DNA of 64,000 nucleotides from CAVQJU01 sp963712905 (GCA_963712905.1 CAVQJU010000014.1:62001-126000), one strand, 5' to 3'; positions 1-9,254 are shown, numbered from the stretch's first letter. Made by a program: numbers and translations. Notes: generated by a model from the letters alone, not told the origin.

Positions 1-1614
1 AGCATCGCCGCCCGGCTCGCGGATGCCTTGGACTACGCCGCCGACCGCCAGATCGTCCACGGGTCGCTGCATCCGCGCGACGTGCTGCTCTCGCCGGACG
101 ATTTTCGCCTCGTGGGCCTGGGCATCACGCGCGCGCTCGAACGTGTCGGCGTGCCGGCGCCGGTCCGCCGGCCCTACACCGCGCCCGAACGCATCGGCGG
201 CGGCGCGTGGGACCGCCGCGCGGATATCTTCAGCCTCGCGGCCATCGCCTACGAACTGGTGTGGGGCCGGCGCCTGTCCGGCACCGGCGCCCAGGCGGTC
301 GAGGGCATCACCGACGCGCACGGTGGCCACCTGCCGGCGTTGCACGACGTGTTTGCGCGCGCGCTCGCCGACGACATGGCGGATCGGTTCGGCACCGCGT
401 TGGAATTTTCCGCCGCGCTCGCGGGAGCGTTCGAGGGCAAGCCCGCGAAGGTCAGCCGCATGGTCCGGCGCAACCCGGCGCCGCGGACGGCCCCCGAGCC
501 CCGGTTGCCGCTCGACGAAGAGGGGACCGCGGAGTTGACGCTCCGCGCGCCCGAGCCTGCGCGGAATCTCGACGTCGAAGCCGAAGTCGAAGCCGTTCTC
601 CAAAATGTCATCGAAGACGTCATCGAGCCAGATGCGCCGGTCGAAATCGGTACGGCCGAACCCGCCGCGCCTTTCGGACTTAGCGGACTGAGCGGATCCC
701 TCGGACCCCGTGAACCGCTCGAACCCGTCGAACCCAGTGGACCCCTCGGACCCAGTGGACCTGTTGGACCTCTTGGACCTGGTGGTTCCAGCGAATTCGT
801 CGAGCCCGAAGCCGCCGTCGAGGCTCCGTACGTGCAGGGCAGTTTGCTGTCGCCCGCGCCGGCTCCCGAGACATCGAGCCTGTCTCTGGTCTGGCCGCTT
901 GCGCTGGCCGCTCTCGTTGGGGCAGCGGCCGGGTTCGGCGCTGGTTACGCCGTCGCCATCCGCGATCGTCCGGTCGCGGTTGCCAACGTCGCGCCGCCGC
1001 CGGAGAACGCAGCAGCCCCTGCGGCGGCCGCGCCGCCGGTCGTGCGGGAACCCGAAGGCGGGGCGGTCGTGTCCCGGCCTCTGCCGCCTGCTGGCTCGCC
1101 GGGAACGGCACCCGTGCCGGCGCCCGCGCGCCCTGCGCCGCCCGCGGCACCGGTCGCACCGCTCTTTGCCGGCCGCGTGCTGGTGCGTTCGACGCCGCCG
1201 GGCGCGCGCGTCTTCGTCGACGGTCACGGCGGCGGCGAGACGCCGGCCACGGTCCGGGACCTCGCGCGCGGCGCGCACCAGGTGCGTCTCGTGCGCGAAG
1301 GCTACACGACCGTCGAGCGCCGGATCGTGATCACGGCGTCGCAGCCGACCGTGACGCTGACCGTGCCGATGGTCAGGACGCCGCCGGCTGTGCCGGCGCG
1401 GACCGAGGCGCCGCTCACGATCGAATCGAAGCCGTCAGGCGCCGTGGTGTTCCTGGATGGCAGGCAGGTGGGGACGACGCCGCTCACGTTCCCGCTCGTC
1501 AAGGTCGGCGCCCACGCCGTGCGCATCACGCTCGAAGGCTACCGGCCGTGGTCGTCATCGGTGGACGTGAGCGCGACCGAGCCGAACCGCGTCACCGCGT
1601 CTCTGGAGCGATAG
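1..1614 (+). CDS. Membrane pseudokinase with two PEGA domains, 5' end missing
   Basis: The frame is open from base 1, so the N-terminal lobe lies outside the window. Counting from the first codon, residues 1-145 match the C-lobe of a serine/threonine kinase, with an intact YTAPER segment near residue 59. The catalytic loop reads HGSLHPRDVLL (residues 20-30) instead of HRDLKPxN, so the catalytic Asp is Ser, and the DFG position reads GLG. This predicts a kinase fold without phosphotransfer. A Pro/Gly-rich, collagen-like linker (about 226-263) leads to one membrane span (about 293-320), an Ala/Pro linker and two PEGA domains (about 389-457 and 470-537). PEGA domains are surface-layer-like beta modules, usually extracytoplasmic. 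The likely role is a non-catalytic sensor or scaffold. The next gene, carA, starts 63 bp downstream. Confidence 0.8.
   Translation, partial: SIAARLADALDYAADRQIVHGSLHPRDVLLSPDDFRLVGLGITRALERVGVPAPVRRPYTAPERIGGGAWDRRADIFSLAAIAYELVWGRRLSGTGAQAVEGITDAHGGHLPALHDVFARALADDMADRFGTALEFSAALAGAFEGKPAKVSRMVRRNPAPRTAPEPRLPLDEEGTAELTLRAPEPARNLDVEAEVEAVLQNVIEDVIEPDAPVEIGTAEPAAPFGLSGLSGSLGPREPLEPVEPSGPLGPSGPVGPLGPGGSSEFVEPEAAVEAPYVQGSLLSPAPAPETSSLSLVWPLALAALVGAAAGFGAGYAVAIRDRPVAVANVAPPPENAAAPAAAAPPVVREPEGGAVVSRPLPPAGSPGTAPVPAPARPAPPAAPVAPLFAGRVLVRSTPPGARVFVDGHGGGETPATVRDLARGAHQVRLVREGYTTVERRIVITASQPTVTLTVPMVRTPPAVPARTEAPLTIESKPSGAVVFLDGRQVGTTPLTFPLVKVGAHAVRITLEGYRPWSSSVDVSATEPNRVTASLER
676..790 (+). repeat. 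In-frame 9-mer repeats coding a GPxGPx collagen-like linker
   Basis: Degenerate 9-base units of the type GGACCCAGT keep the reading frame and encode runs such as GPLGPSGPVGPLGP in the linker of the pseudokinase. The period is a multiple of three, unlike the intergenic heptamer arrays elsewhere in the window. Confidence 0.7.
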
Positions 1615-1620
1615 GGTCGG

Positions 1621-1676
1621 GACTTGGGGCTAGGGGTTAGAGGTTAGAGGTTAGGGGTTAGGGGTTAGGGACCTGG
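1621..1676. repeat. G-rich heptamer/octamer tandem repeat (GGGGTTAG type)
   Basis: Six or so degenerate copies of GGGGTTAG/AGAGGTTAG fill the gap between the pseudokinase stop and the carA start. The G-runs could form a quadruplex on the plus strand. No Shine-Dalgarno is visible between the array and the carA ATG. Confidence 0.8.
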
Positions 1677-1677
1677 G

Positions 1678-2811
1678 ATGAGCACAGAGGCGATTCTTGC
1701 GTTGGAAGACGGCACGTGGTTCCGCGGCCTGGCCGCGGGCGCCGAGGGTGTGGCGGGCGGCGAAGTCGTGTTCAACACGAGCATGACGGGCTATCAGGAA
1801 GTACTGACCGACCCTTCGTACTCCGGGCAGATCGTGACGATGACGTGCCCCGAGATCGGGAACTACGGGGTGTCCGCGCGGGACGGGGAATCGCGGGTGC
1901 CGCACGTCGCCGGTTTCATCGTGCGCGAGCAATCGCCGGTCGCGAGCAACTGGCGCTCGGAGGGCACGCTGCGCGACTACCTCGTCACCAACGGCATCGT
2001 GGCCATCTCCGACATCGACACGCGGGCGCTCACGCGAACGCTGCGGTCGGGCGGCGTGATGCGCGGCGTCGTGGTGACGGGCAACGACCTCGATCCGCAG
2101 GCCCTCGTCGCGCGCGCGCAGGCGCTGCCGAAGATGGAAGGGTCGGACCTCGTGCGCGACGTGACGACCGACGCCGCGTTCGACTGGCCCGCGGAGGATC
2201 CCGGCGAGTTCGGCATCGCGGTGGGACGCCTCGCGAAACGCCGGCTGAAGATCGCCGCGTATGACTTCGGGATGAAGCGCAACATCCTGCGGCGGCTGAG
2301 CGCGCACGGCTGCGACGTCCGCGTGTACCCGGCGACCGCGCCGGCTTCGGAGTTGCTGGCGACCGGGCCCGACGGCGTGTTCCTGAGCAACGGGCCCGGC
2401 GATCCCGCCGTGCTCACGTACGCGATCGACAACTCGAAGGCGCTCGTCGCCTCGGGCGTGCCGGTGTTCGGCATCTGCCTCGGCCATCAGGTCCTCGGGC
2501 TCGCCATGGGCGGGTCGACGTTCAAGCTGAAGTTCGGCCACCGCGGCGGCAACCACCCGGTGAAGAAGCTCGAGACCGGGAAGGTCGAGATCACGTCGCA
2601 GAACCACGGGTTCGCCGTCAATCCGACGACGCTGCCGGACGATGTGGCCGTGACGCACCTGAATCTGTACGATGGCACGGTCGAGGGGCTGCGCCACAAG
2701 ACGCGTCCGGTGTTCTGCGTGCAGTACCACCCGGAAGCGTCGCCCGGCCCGCACGACGCGGACTACCTGTTCGACGACTTCATAGCGATGATAGAAGGGA
2801 CTAGAGGCTAG
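1678..2811 (+). CDS. carA: Carbamoyl-phosphate synthase small subunit (glutamine amidotransferase)
   Basis: CarA hydrolyses glutamine and passes ammonia to CarB for carbamoyl phosphate, which feeds pyrimidine and arginine synthesis. The 377-residue length is normal. The N-terminal CPSase small-chain domain is followed by a class I amidotransferase domain with nucleophile Cys267 in FGICLGHQ and the His351/Glu353 pair in QYHPEA. The ATG at 1678 gives the usual N-terminus, with the motif ALEDGTWF a few residues in. carB follows after 71 bp on the same strand, so the two are likely co-transcribed. The gap contains a G/C-rich imperfect inverted repeat, which may be a weak attenuating hairpin. No PyrR or arginine leader is visible. 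Confidence 0.97.
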   Translation: MSTEAILALEDGTWFRGLAAGAEGVAGGEVVFNTSMTGYQEVLTDPSYSGQIVTMTCPEIGNYGVSARDGESRVPHVAGFIVREQSPVASNWRSEGTLRDYLVTNGIVAISDIDTRALTRTLRSGGVMRGVVVTGNDLDPQALVARAQALPKMEGSDLVRDVTTDAAFDWPAEDPGEFGIAVGRLAKRRLKIAAYDFGMKRNILRRLSAHGCDVRVYPATAPASELLATGPDGVFLSNGPGDPAVLTYAIDNSKALVASGVPVFGICLGHQVLGLAMGGSTFKLKFGHRGGNHPVKKLETGKVEITSQNHGFAVNPTTLPDDVAVTHLNLYDGTVEGLRHKTRPVFCVQYHPEASPGPHDADYLFDDFIAMIEGTRG

Positions 2812-2882
2812 AGGCCGGGGACCAGGGAAAAGAAGCGAGCGTTCTTCCAGCCCCTGGCCCCCAGCCCCCAGCCCCGGAAGTA

Positions 2883-5800
2883 ATGCCAAAGCGCACCGAT
2901 CTGAAACGCGTGCTCATCATCGGCTCGGGCCCGATCGTCATCGGTCAGGCCTGCGAGTTCGACTACTCGGGCAGCCAGGCCTGCAAAGCGCTGCGGAGCG
3001 AGGGCCTCGAGGTCATCCTCGTCAACAGCAACCCGGCGACGATCATGACGGACCCGGAGCTCGCGGATCGCACCTACGTCGAGCCGCTCACGCCGGAAGT
3101 TCTCGAAGCCATCATCAAGGTCGAACGGCCCGACGCGATCCTGCCGACCGTCGGCGGGCAGACGGCGTTGAACCTGGCGGTGGACCTCCACAACGCCGGC
3201 ATCCTCGAGAAATACAACGTCAAACTCATAGGGGCGTCCATCCAGGCCATCAAGGTGGCGGAAGACCGGCTGCTGTTCAAGGATGCGATGCGCGAAATCG
3301 GGCTCGACGTTCCGATGAGCGGGCTCGCGCGCTCGCTCGACGAGGCGTTGAACCTGGCGAAGACGCTGGGCTTCCCGCTGGTCATTCGCCCGTCGTTCAC
3401 GCTGGGCGGCGTCGGCGGCGGCATCGCCTACAACATCGAGGAATTCCGCGAGCTGGCCGAACGCGGCGTCGAGCTGAGCCCGGTCCACGAGATCCTGGTC
3501 GAGGAATCCGTGATCGGCTGGAAGGAGTTCGAGCTCGAGGTCATGCGCGACGTCGCGGACAACTTCGTCGTCATCTGCTCGATCGAGAACATCGACCCGA
3601 TGGGCGTCCACACCGGCGACAGCATTACGGTCGCGCCGATCCTGACGCTCAGCGACAAGGAATATCAACGGATGCGCGACGCCGCGCGCCGCATCATCAG
3701 CAAGGTCGGAGTCGAGACGGGCGGGTCGAACATCCAGTTTGCCGTGAACCCGGCGGACGGCCGGATGGTCGTGATCGAGATGAACCCGCGCGTGTCGCGG
3801 TCTTCAGCGCTCGCGTCGAAGGCCACGGGCTTCCCGATCGCGAAAATCGCGGCCAAGCTCGCCCTCGGGTACCACCTCGACGAGATCCCCAACGACATCA
3901 CGCGCCTCACCCCGGCCAGCTTCGAGCCGGCGATCGACTACGTCGTCGTCAAGATCCCGCGGTGGAACTTCGAGAAGTTTCCGCAGGCCGATCGGACGCT
4001 CACGACGCAGATGAAATCGGTCGGCGAGGCCATGGCCATCGGGCGGACGTTCAAGGAAGCGTTCATGAAGGGCGTCCGCTCGCTCGAGCTCGGGCGGAGC
4101 GGGCTGCTGTTCGGACCGGCGACAGGCGACCGGACCGAGGGCATCGCCGGCACGGAGGGGGAGAGCGACGCCTCGCTGCGGAAGCGCCTGGCCGTGCCGA
4201 ACGATCGCCGGATGTGGGACATCTTCCGCGCGCTCGATCGCGGCTGGACGGTCCAGCAGGTCCACGAGCCGACGAACATCGATCCGTGGTTCCTGCAGCA
4301 GTTTGCCGAAATCGTCGAGCTGAAGCGGCTGGCGGAAAGCGGCCTCGAAGGGCTGTCGCCGGACGTGATGCGGCGGTTGAAGCGCGCGGGGTTCGGCGAC
4401 CAGGAGATCGCGCAGGCCGCGGGGGCGACCGAGACCTCCATCCGCGAGCGGCGCGCGAGCCAGTCGCTCGCGCCGGTCTACAAGCGCGTGGACACGTGCG
4501 CGGCCGAGTTCGAGTCGTTCACGCCGTACATGTACAGCTCCTACGAGCCGACGTGCGAATCGAACCCGAACGGGCGCAAGAAGGTGATCATCCTCGGCAG
4601 CGGGCCGAACCGCATCGGGCAGGGCATCGAGTTCGACTACTGCTGCTGCCACGCCGCCTTCGCGCTGCGCGAAGAAGGCTTCGAAACGGTGATGATCAAC
4701 TGCAACCCGGAAACCGTCTCGACGGACTACGACACGGCCGACCGGCTGTATTTCCAGCCGCTGACGTTCGAGGACGTGATGGCCGTCATCGAAACCGAGC
4801 GATCGGCCGGCGGCGAGGTGTCGTGCCTCGTGCAGTTCGGGGGCCAGACGCCGCTGAAGCTCGCGCTGGCGCTCCAGCACGCGGGCGTGGCGATCCTGGG
4901 CACGTCGCCGGACTCGATCGACCTGGCCGAGGATCGCGAGCGCTTCGCGGCGTTTCTCTCCGGGCTGAACATCACGCAGCCGAAGAGCGGTACGGCGACG
5001 TCGAAAGAGCAGGCGCGCGACGTGGCCGCGTCGATCGGGTTCCCGGTCGTCGTACGGCCTTCGTACGTGCTGGGCGGACGCGCGATGGCGATCGTCTATG
5101 ACACTGCGACACTCGACCGCTATATGACGCACGCCGTCGACGCGTCGCCCGAGCATCCGGTGCTCGTCGACCGGTTCCTCGAGGACGCATTCGAGTTCGA
5201 CGTCGACGCCGTCGCCGACAGGACCGGCGCCGTGATCATCGGCGGCATCATGGAGCACATCGAGGAGGCCGGCATTCATTCGGGCGACAGCTCGTGCGTC
5301 GTGCCGCCGTTCCTCTGTCCCGAACGCCATCTGCAAACCATTCGGGAGCACACGCGCCGCATCGCCCGCGCCCTTGGCGTCGTCGGCCTGATGAACGTGC
5401 AGTTTGCGACCAAAGACGATGTGGTGTACGTGCTCGAGGTGAACCCGCGCGCGTCGCGCACCGTCCCGTACCTGTCGAAGGCGTCGGGGACGTCGCTGGC
5501 GAAGATCGCGGCCAAGGTCATGGCCGGGCGCACGCTCGCGGAGCTGGGTATCACGCGCGACCTGGAAGTCGCCGGTGTGTTCGTGAAAAGCCCCGTGTTC
5601 CCGTTCGTCCGGTTCCCGGGCGTGGACACGATCCTCGGCCCCGAGATGAAATCCACCGGCGAGGTGATGGGCGGGTCGAGCAACTTCGGCGTCGCCTTCG
5701 CGAAGGCGCAGCTGTCGGTGGGGCAGCGGCTGCCGGAGAGCGGCACGGCGTTCGTCAGCGTCAACAACGACGACAAAGCGAACCTCGTGCCGATCGCGCG

Positions 5801-6155
5801 CGACCTGTCGACGCTGGGCTTCAAGCTGATCGCGACGCGCGGCACGGCGGCCTACTTGCGCGCTTACGGCCTCGACGTGGGTGTGGTCTACAAGGTCAAC
5901 GAGGGCCGGCCCAACATCGCCGACGAGATCGTGAACCACAAGGTGGACCTGGTCATCAACACGCCGCTCGGGCGCGAGTCGTTCTTCGACGACCGCATGG
6001 TCCGGCGCGCCGCGATGATGCACGAGGTGCCCTGCATCACGACGCTCACCGGCGCCGCGGCGGCCGTCCAGGCCATTCGCGGACTGCGGGAACAGGGCCT
6101 CGGCGTTCGCGCGCTGCAGGACTACTACGCAGGAATTGCCGCAGAGAAAGTCTGA
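2883..6155 (+). CDS. carB: Carbamoyl-phosphate synthase large subunit
   Basis: CarB makes carbamoyl phosphate from bicarbonate, ammonia and two ATP in complex with CarA. At 1090 residues it is full length and shows the internal duplication of the family. Each half starts with a PreATP-grasp segment: VLIIGSGPIVIGQACEFDYS near residue 10 and VIILGSGPNRIGQGIEFDY near 566. Two ATP-grasp domains follow (about 130-400 and 690-930), then an MGS-like regulatory domain (about 950-1090) with the motif ATRGTAAYLRAYG. The ATG at 2883 is the first in frame and gives the standard start. No frameshift is seen. It is the second gene of the carAB pair, and the next gene on this strand begins after a CACGAAG-type inverted repeat. 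Confidence 0.97.
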   Translation: MPKRTDLKRVLIIGSGPIVIGQACEFDYSGSQACKALRSEGLEVILVNSNPATIMTDPELADRTYVEPLTPEVLEAIIKVERPDAILPTVGGQTALNLAVDLHNAGILEKYNVKLIGASIQAIKVAEDRLLFKDAMREIGLDVPMSGLARSLDEALNLAKTLGFPLVIRPSFTLGGVGGGIAYNIEEFRELAERGVELSPVHEILVEESVIGWKEFELEVMRDVADNFVVICSIENIDPMGVHTGDSITVAPILTLSDKEYQRMRDAARRIISKVGVETGGSNIQFAVNPADGRMVVIEMNPRVSRSSALASKATGFPIAKIAAKLALGYHLDEIPNDITRLTPASFEPAIDYVVVKIPRWNFEKFPQADRTLTTQMKSVGEAMAIGRTFKEAFMKGVRSLELGRSGLLFGPATGDRTEGIAGTEGESDASLRKRLAVPNDRRMWDIFRALDRGWTVQQVHEPTNIDPWFLQQFAEIVELKRLAESGLEGLSPDVMRRLKRAGFGDQEIAQAAGATETSIRERRASQSLAPVYKRVDTCAAEFESFTPYMYSSYEPTCESNPNGRKKVIILGSGPNRIGQGIEFDYCCCHAAFALREEGFETVMINCNPETVSTDYDTADRLYFQPLTFEDVMAVIETERSAGGEVSCLVQFGGQTPLKLALALQHAGVAILGTSPDSIDLAEDRERFAAFLSGLNITQPKSGTATSKEQARDVAASIGFPVVVRPSYVLGGRAMAIVYDTATLDRYMTHAVDASPEHPVLVDRFLEDAFEFDVDAVADRTGAVIIGGIMEHIEEAGIHSGDSSCVVPPFLCPERHLQTIREHTRRIARALGVVGLMNVQFATKDDVVYVLEVNPRASRTVPYLSKASGTSLAKIAAKVMAGRTLAELGITRDLEVAGVFVKSPVFPFVRFPGVDTILGPEMKSTGEVMGGSSNFGVAFAKAQLSVGQRLPESGTAFVSVNNDDKANLVPIARDLSTLGFKLIATRGTAAYLRAYGLDVGVVYKVNEGRPNIADEIVNHKVDLVINTPLGRESFFDDRMVRRAAMMHEVPCITTLTGAAAAVQAIRGLREQGLGVRALQDYYAGIAAEKV

Positions 6156-6197
6156 TCGTCGTCAGGTTCTGCCACAAGCTCCGATCGTCCCGCTCCA

Positions 6198-6264
6198 GCC
6201 ACGAAGGCACGAAGGCACGAAGTTCTTGCAGGAAAAGATCTTCGTGTTTTCGTGTCTTCGTGGC
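6198..6264. repeat. CACGAAG inverted repeat between carB and comEC
   Basis: Three plus-strand copies of (G)CACGAAG are followed about 20 bases later by three reverse copies of CTTCGTG. They form a long imperfect hairpin around AAGTTCTTGCAGGAAAAGATC. Its right arm overlaps the first possible GTG of comEC. The same motif recurs at 8768-8797, 9219-9242 and 47615-47640. Confidence 0.85.
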
Positions 6265-6269
6265 AAAGA

Positions 6270-8765
6270 GTGGCGACGAAACTTGCACATGTCGCTGGTG
6301 TGCGTGTTGTCGCAGCCATTCCCGCTATTGGTCTCATCGCCGGATCGGCTGCCGGTCTGGCGATTGCCGTTCCTCGTGGGCTCGCCTATGTCGTGATGGC
6401 CGCTGCCGTGGCCGGTGCGGTTCTCGCGCTCCGGTGGCAGCGGATTGCCTGGCTCGCCGGCTGCGTCGTGGCGGGCTTCGCGGCCGGAGGCGCGCTTCTG
6501 TCTTCCGACGCGTGGCAGCGCGCCCGGCAGTCGTCGCTGCGGATTGCGTTCGACGAGCTCGCCCGCGCGCGCAGGACTGAGGCCGTCGCGGCTGGCCGCG
6601 GTGTTCCGGAGGACCCCTCGGCGTTCGCGTTCGTCGAAGGCGCGCTGCGGAGCGACGCCTCGGCCGGCGCTGCCGGCGTGTCGCTAAACCTGGACGTCGA
6701 TCGCGTTAGTGGCCCCGGCGGCCCAGGCGTCGACCGCGCCGTCGCCGGGGGCGTCCGCACCACAGTGGCCGGCACGTTCGCGCCCGCCTTGATGGGGCAG
6801 TGGCGCGCCGGCCGGAGGGTGCGGCTGCCGGTGGATCTGCATCGCGCCGCGCGCTATCTCGACGAGGGTGTGCCCGACGCCGAGCGGGCTCTGCAGATGC
6901 GAGGCACATCGCTCCTCGGGACCACGAAAAGCGGAGCCCTGGTGGAGGTGGTGGCGCACGCCGGCTGGCTCGACGAGCGGATGGCGGACGCCCGCGCGCT
7001 CTCGCGGCGCGCGATCGGCGACGCCGTCGGCCGGTGGAGCGCCCGTTCCTCGGCGATCGTCACGGCCATCGTGATCGGCGACCGTGCCGGCCTGGACGAC
7101 GATGTGGAGCGGCGGCTGCAGGAGGCCGGGACGTATCACGTCATCGCGATTTCGGGCGGCAATATCGCGATCCTCGCCGGCCTGATGATCGCCGGGTTCC
7201 GGCTGGCCGGTCTGCTCGGACGAACCGCGATGCTGGCGTCGATCGTCCTGCTGCTGGCCTATGGGCGCCTGGTCGGTGGTGGCGCATCGGTCGATCGCGC
7301 GACGCTCATGGCGGTTGTCTACCTCGCCGCCCGTGCCGCTGACCAGCGCAGCCCGCCGCTGAACGCGCTCGCGTGCGTCGTCGTGTGCCTGCTGGCAGCG
7401 GAACCGTTGTCGGTCGCCGACCCGGCGTTCGTCCTGACGTTCGGCGCGACCCTCGCGATCCTCGCCGCCGGGCCGTTGCTGGCGTCGCGCCGTCGTCCAC
7501 GATTCCTCGCGCCCGTGTTGGCGCTGTTCGCTGCCTCCGCCGCCACCGAAGCGCTGTTGATGCCCGTCGGCGCGATCCTCTTTTCGCGGGTCACTTTCGC
7601 CGGCCTCGCCCTGAACTTCCTGGCGATTCCGCTGATGGCCGTCACCCAGGTCGCCGGCATGGCCCTCGTACCCGCGGCGTTCGTCGCGCGCTGGCTGTCG
7701 CTGGCGTGCGGCCTGGTCGCGCATGCGGGCGCCACCGGCCTCGTCTGGTCGGCCGATCTCGTCCGGTTTGCGCCCTTCGCGACGTTCAGGGTTGCCGCGC
7801 CGGGCTGGCCGTGCGTCGCGATCTACTACGGGGCGCTCGTTGTCGCCTGGTTCCGCCCGCGCTCGCTTGTGCCGCTGACCGCTGCCGCCGGCGCGGCTAT
7901 CTGGATGGTCGCCCAGCCCTGGACGCTGGCGGCCTCCGCGGGCGATGGCCGGCTTCACATGACGTTTCTCGACGTGGGCCAGGGCGACTCGGCGTTCCTC
8001 AAGTTCCCAAATGGCGCCACGCTGCTTGTCGATACCGGCGGCCTCGTTTCGAGCGGTTCAGGTTTCGACATCGGCGACCGCGTCGTTGCGCCGCCGCTCC
8101 GGATTGCCGGTGTCCGCCGCCTCGACTCCCTCGTCCTCACGCACGGCGACCCCGATCACATCGGTGGGGCAGGCGCGATCCTGCGTGAGTTCAGGCCACG
8201 CGAGGTGTGGGAGGGCATTCCCGTCCCGCGCTCCGAGCCGCTCATGGCGCTGCGCGCCACCGCCGGGGAACTCGGACTGCGGTGGACAAACGTGAGGACT
8301 GGCGACCACGCGAACATCGATGGGGTCGATGTCGTCGTCAAACACCCCGACCCCGCCGACTGGGAGCGGCAACGCGTACGTAACGACGACTCCATCGTCG
8401 TGGATGTGCGGTGGCGGGACGTCTCGATTGTGTTGACCGGCGATATCGGGAAGGCCGTCGAACGGACCATATCAGGGCGACTGCGGCCTTCACCGCTGCG
8501 CGTCGTGAAGATCCCGCATCACGGCAGCCTGACTTCGAGCACCACGGAGTTCATCCGCGCGCTCCGGCCGCAAGTCGCCGTCGTCAGCGTCGGCCGGGCC
8601 AACCGTTTCGGACATCCCGTGCCGGAGGTGCTCGACCGGTACCACGAAGCCGGTGCAGACATCTTCCGCACCGACCGCGACGGTGCCGTCACTGTCGATA
8701 CTGACGGCTACTCCCTCGACGTCCACACCTTCACGGGCCGACCGTCTGAGGCTATCCCGCCCTAA
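6270..8765 (+). CDS. comEC: ComEC/Rec2 family DNA-uptake channel protein
   Basis: ComEC is the inner-membrane channel that takes single-stranded DNA into the cytoplasm during natural transformation. The product (about 831 residues) has N-terminal membrane segments with a soluble DUF4131-like part, a central Competence domain with many membrane spans (about bases 7020-7950, including YHVIAISGGNIAILAGL), and a C-terminal metallo-beta-lactamase domain from about 7957. That domain begins MTFLDVGQGDSAFLKF and carries LTHGDPDHIGG, the HxDxDH metal motif. The start is uncertain: GTG 6252 lies inside the repeat, so GTG 6270 is preferred. No comEA or pilus genes are nearby, so competence is possible but not shown by this window. 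Confidence 0.9.
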   Translation: MATKLAHVAGVRVVAAIPAIGLIAGSAAGLAIAVPRGLAYVVMAAAVAGAVLALRWQRIAWLAGCVVAGFAAGGALLSSDAWQRARQSSLRIAFDELARARRTEAVAAGRGVPEDPSAFAFVEGALRSDASAGAAGVSLNLDVDRVSGPGGPGVDRAVAGGVRTTVAGTFAPALMGQWRAGRRVRLPVDLHRAARYLDEGVPDAERALQMRGTSLLGTTKSGALVEVVAHAGWLDERMADARALSRRAIGDAVGRWSARSSAIVTAIVIGDRAGLDDDVERRLQEAGTYHVIAISGGNIAILAGLMIAGFRLAGLLGRTAMLASIVLLLAYGRLVGGGASVDRATLMAVVYLAARAADQRSPPLNALACVVVCLLAAEPLSVADPAFVLTFGATLAILAAGPLLASRRRPRFLAPVLALFAASAATEALLMPVGAILFSRVTFAGLALNFLAIPLMAVTQVAGMALVPAAFVARWLSLACGLVAHAGATGLVWSADLVRFAPFATFRVAAPGWPCVAIYYGALVVAWFRPRSLVPLTAAAGAAIWMVAQPWTLAASAGDGRLHMTFLDVGQGDSAFLKFPNGATLLVDTGGLVSSGSGFDIGDRVVAPPLRIAGVRRLDSLVLTHGDPDHIGGAGAILREFRPREVWEGIPVPRSEPLMALRATAGELGLRWTNVRTGDHANIDGVDVVVKHPDPADWERQRVRNDDSIVVDVRWRDVSIVLTGDIGKAVERTISGRLRPSPLRVVKIPHHGSLTSSTTEFIRALRPQVAVVSVGRANRFGHPVPEVLDRYHEAGADIFRTDRDGAVTVDTDGYSLDVHTFTGRPSEAIPP

Positions 8766-8767
8766 TA

Positions 8768-8797
8768 GCCACGAAGATCACGAAGACACGAAGAAGA
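8768..8797. repeat. CACGAAG repeat, left arm next to the GxxExxY gene
   Basis: GCCACGAAG, ATCACGAAG and ACACGAAG follow one another directly after the comEC stop. The reverse-complement version lies at 9219-9242, on the other side of the GxxExxY pseudogene, so the two sets are in inverted orientation about 420 bp apart. Confidence 0.85.
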
Positions 8798-8849
8798 GGA
8801 TTCATGTTGAGAGTGGAAAGCACGCTGCCGTGGCGAAATCGAAGCCACG

Positions 8850-9204
8850 ATGCGGAAGACCATAGGCTGCTGCATCAACGTGCATCGTGAACTCGGTCCG
8901 GGCCTGCTCGAGAGCACGTTTGCGACGAGCGGTGTGTCTCGAGCTTGATGCGGCCGGAGTATCATTCGAAGTCGAAAAGCATGATCCCGGTGACCTATCG
9001 CGGCGATATCTCTTGTGTCATCACCGGCTCGATCTCGTGGTAGCAGGTCAGGTCGTTGTGGAGATTAAGGCCGTCGATCGATTAGCCCCCGTGCACCACG
9101 CGCAGTTGCTGAACTATCTGCGTGTCTCAGGGCTTCGGGCCGGCCTTCTTATCAACTTCAACGTGCCGGTGCTTCGGGACGGCATCAGGCGCATTGTGCT
9201 CTGA
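8850..9204 (+). pseudogene. GxxExxY protein gene, frameshifted
   Basis: The ATG at 8850 opens with INVHRELGPGLLESTF, the N-terminal signature of the GxxExxY family (Phe here in place of Tyr). That frame ends after about 31 codons. A second frame continues at about 8928 with CLELDAAGVSFEVEK, then VVVEIKAVDRL and GLLINFNVPVLRDGIRRIVL, the family's C-terminal core ending at 9204. A single indel near 8925 restores one protein of about 118 residues. The family is small and of unknown function, and its IDLLV...VEIKAV pattern resembles PD-(D/E)XK nuclease cores (inference). It sits between inverted CACGAAG repeats. The break may be decay or a consensus error. Confidence 0.8.
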
Positions 9205-9218
9205 TTGTGGAGCGTTTC

Positions 9219-9242
9219 TTCGTGTCTTCGTGCCTTCGTGGC
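9219..9242. repeat. CACGAAG repeat, right arm (reverse orientation)
   Basis: CTTCGTGTCTTCGTG followed by CCTTCGTGGC. This is the reverse complement of the array at 8768-8797 and lies 15 bp after the GxxExxY stop. Confidence 0.85.
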
Positions 9243-9254
9243 GACCAAGCCCGG

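Noticed and set aside
710..1330. Plus-strand frame beginning MNRSNPSNPVDPSD
   Set aside because: Alternative frame of the repeat-rich linker of the pseudokinase, with Arg-rich shadow sequence after it.
1621..1676. Telomere-like GGGGTTAG repeats as a chromosome end
   Set aside because: Genes run without interruption on both sides, and other heptamer arrays occur inside the window.
3804..6023. Antisense open frame of 739 codons opposite carB
   Set aside because: High GC gives long antisense frames. Composition is Arg/His/Asp-rich with no domain, and carB is beyond doubt.
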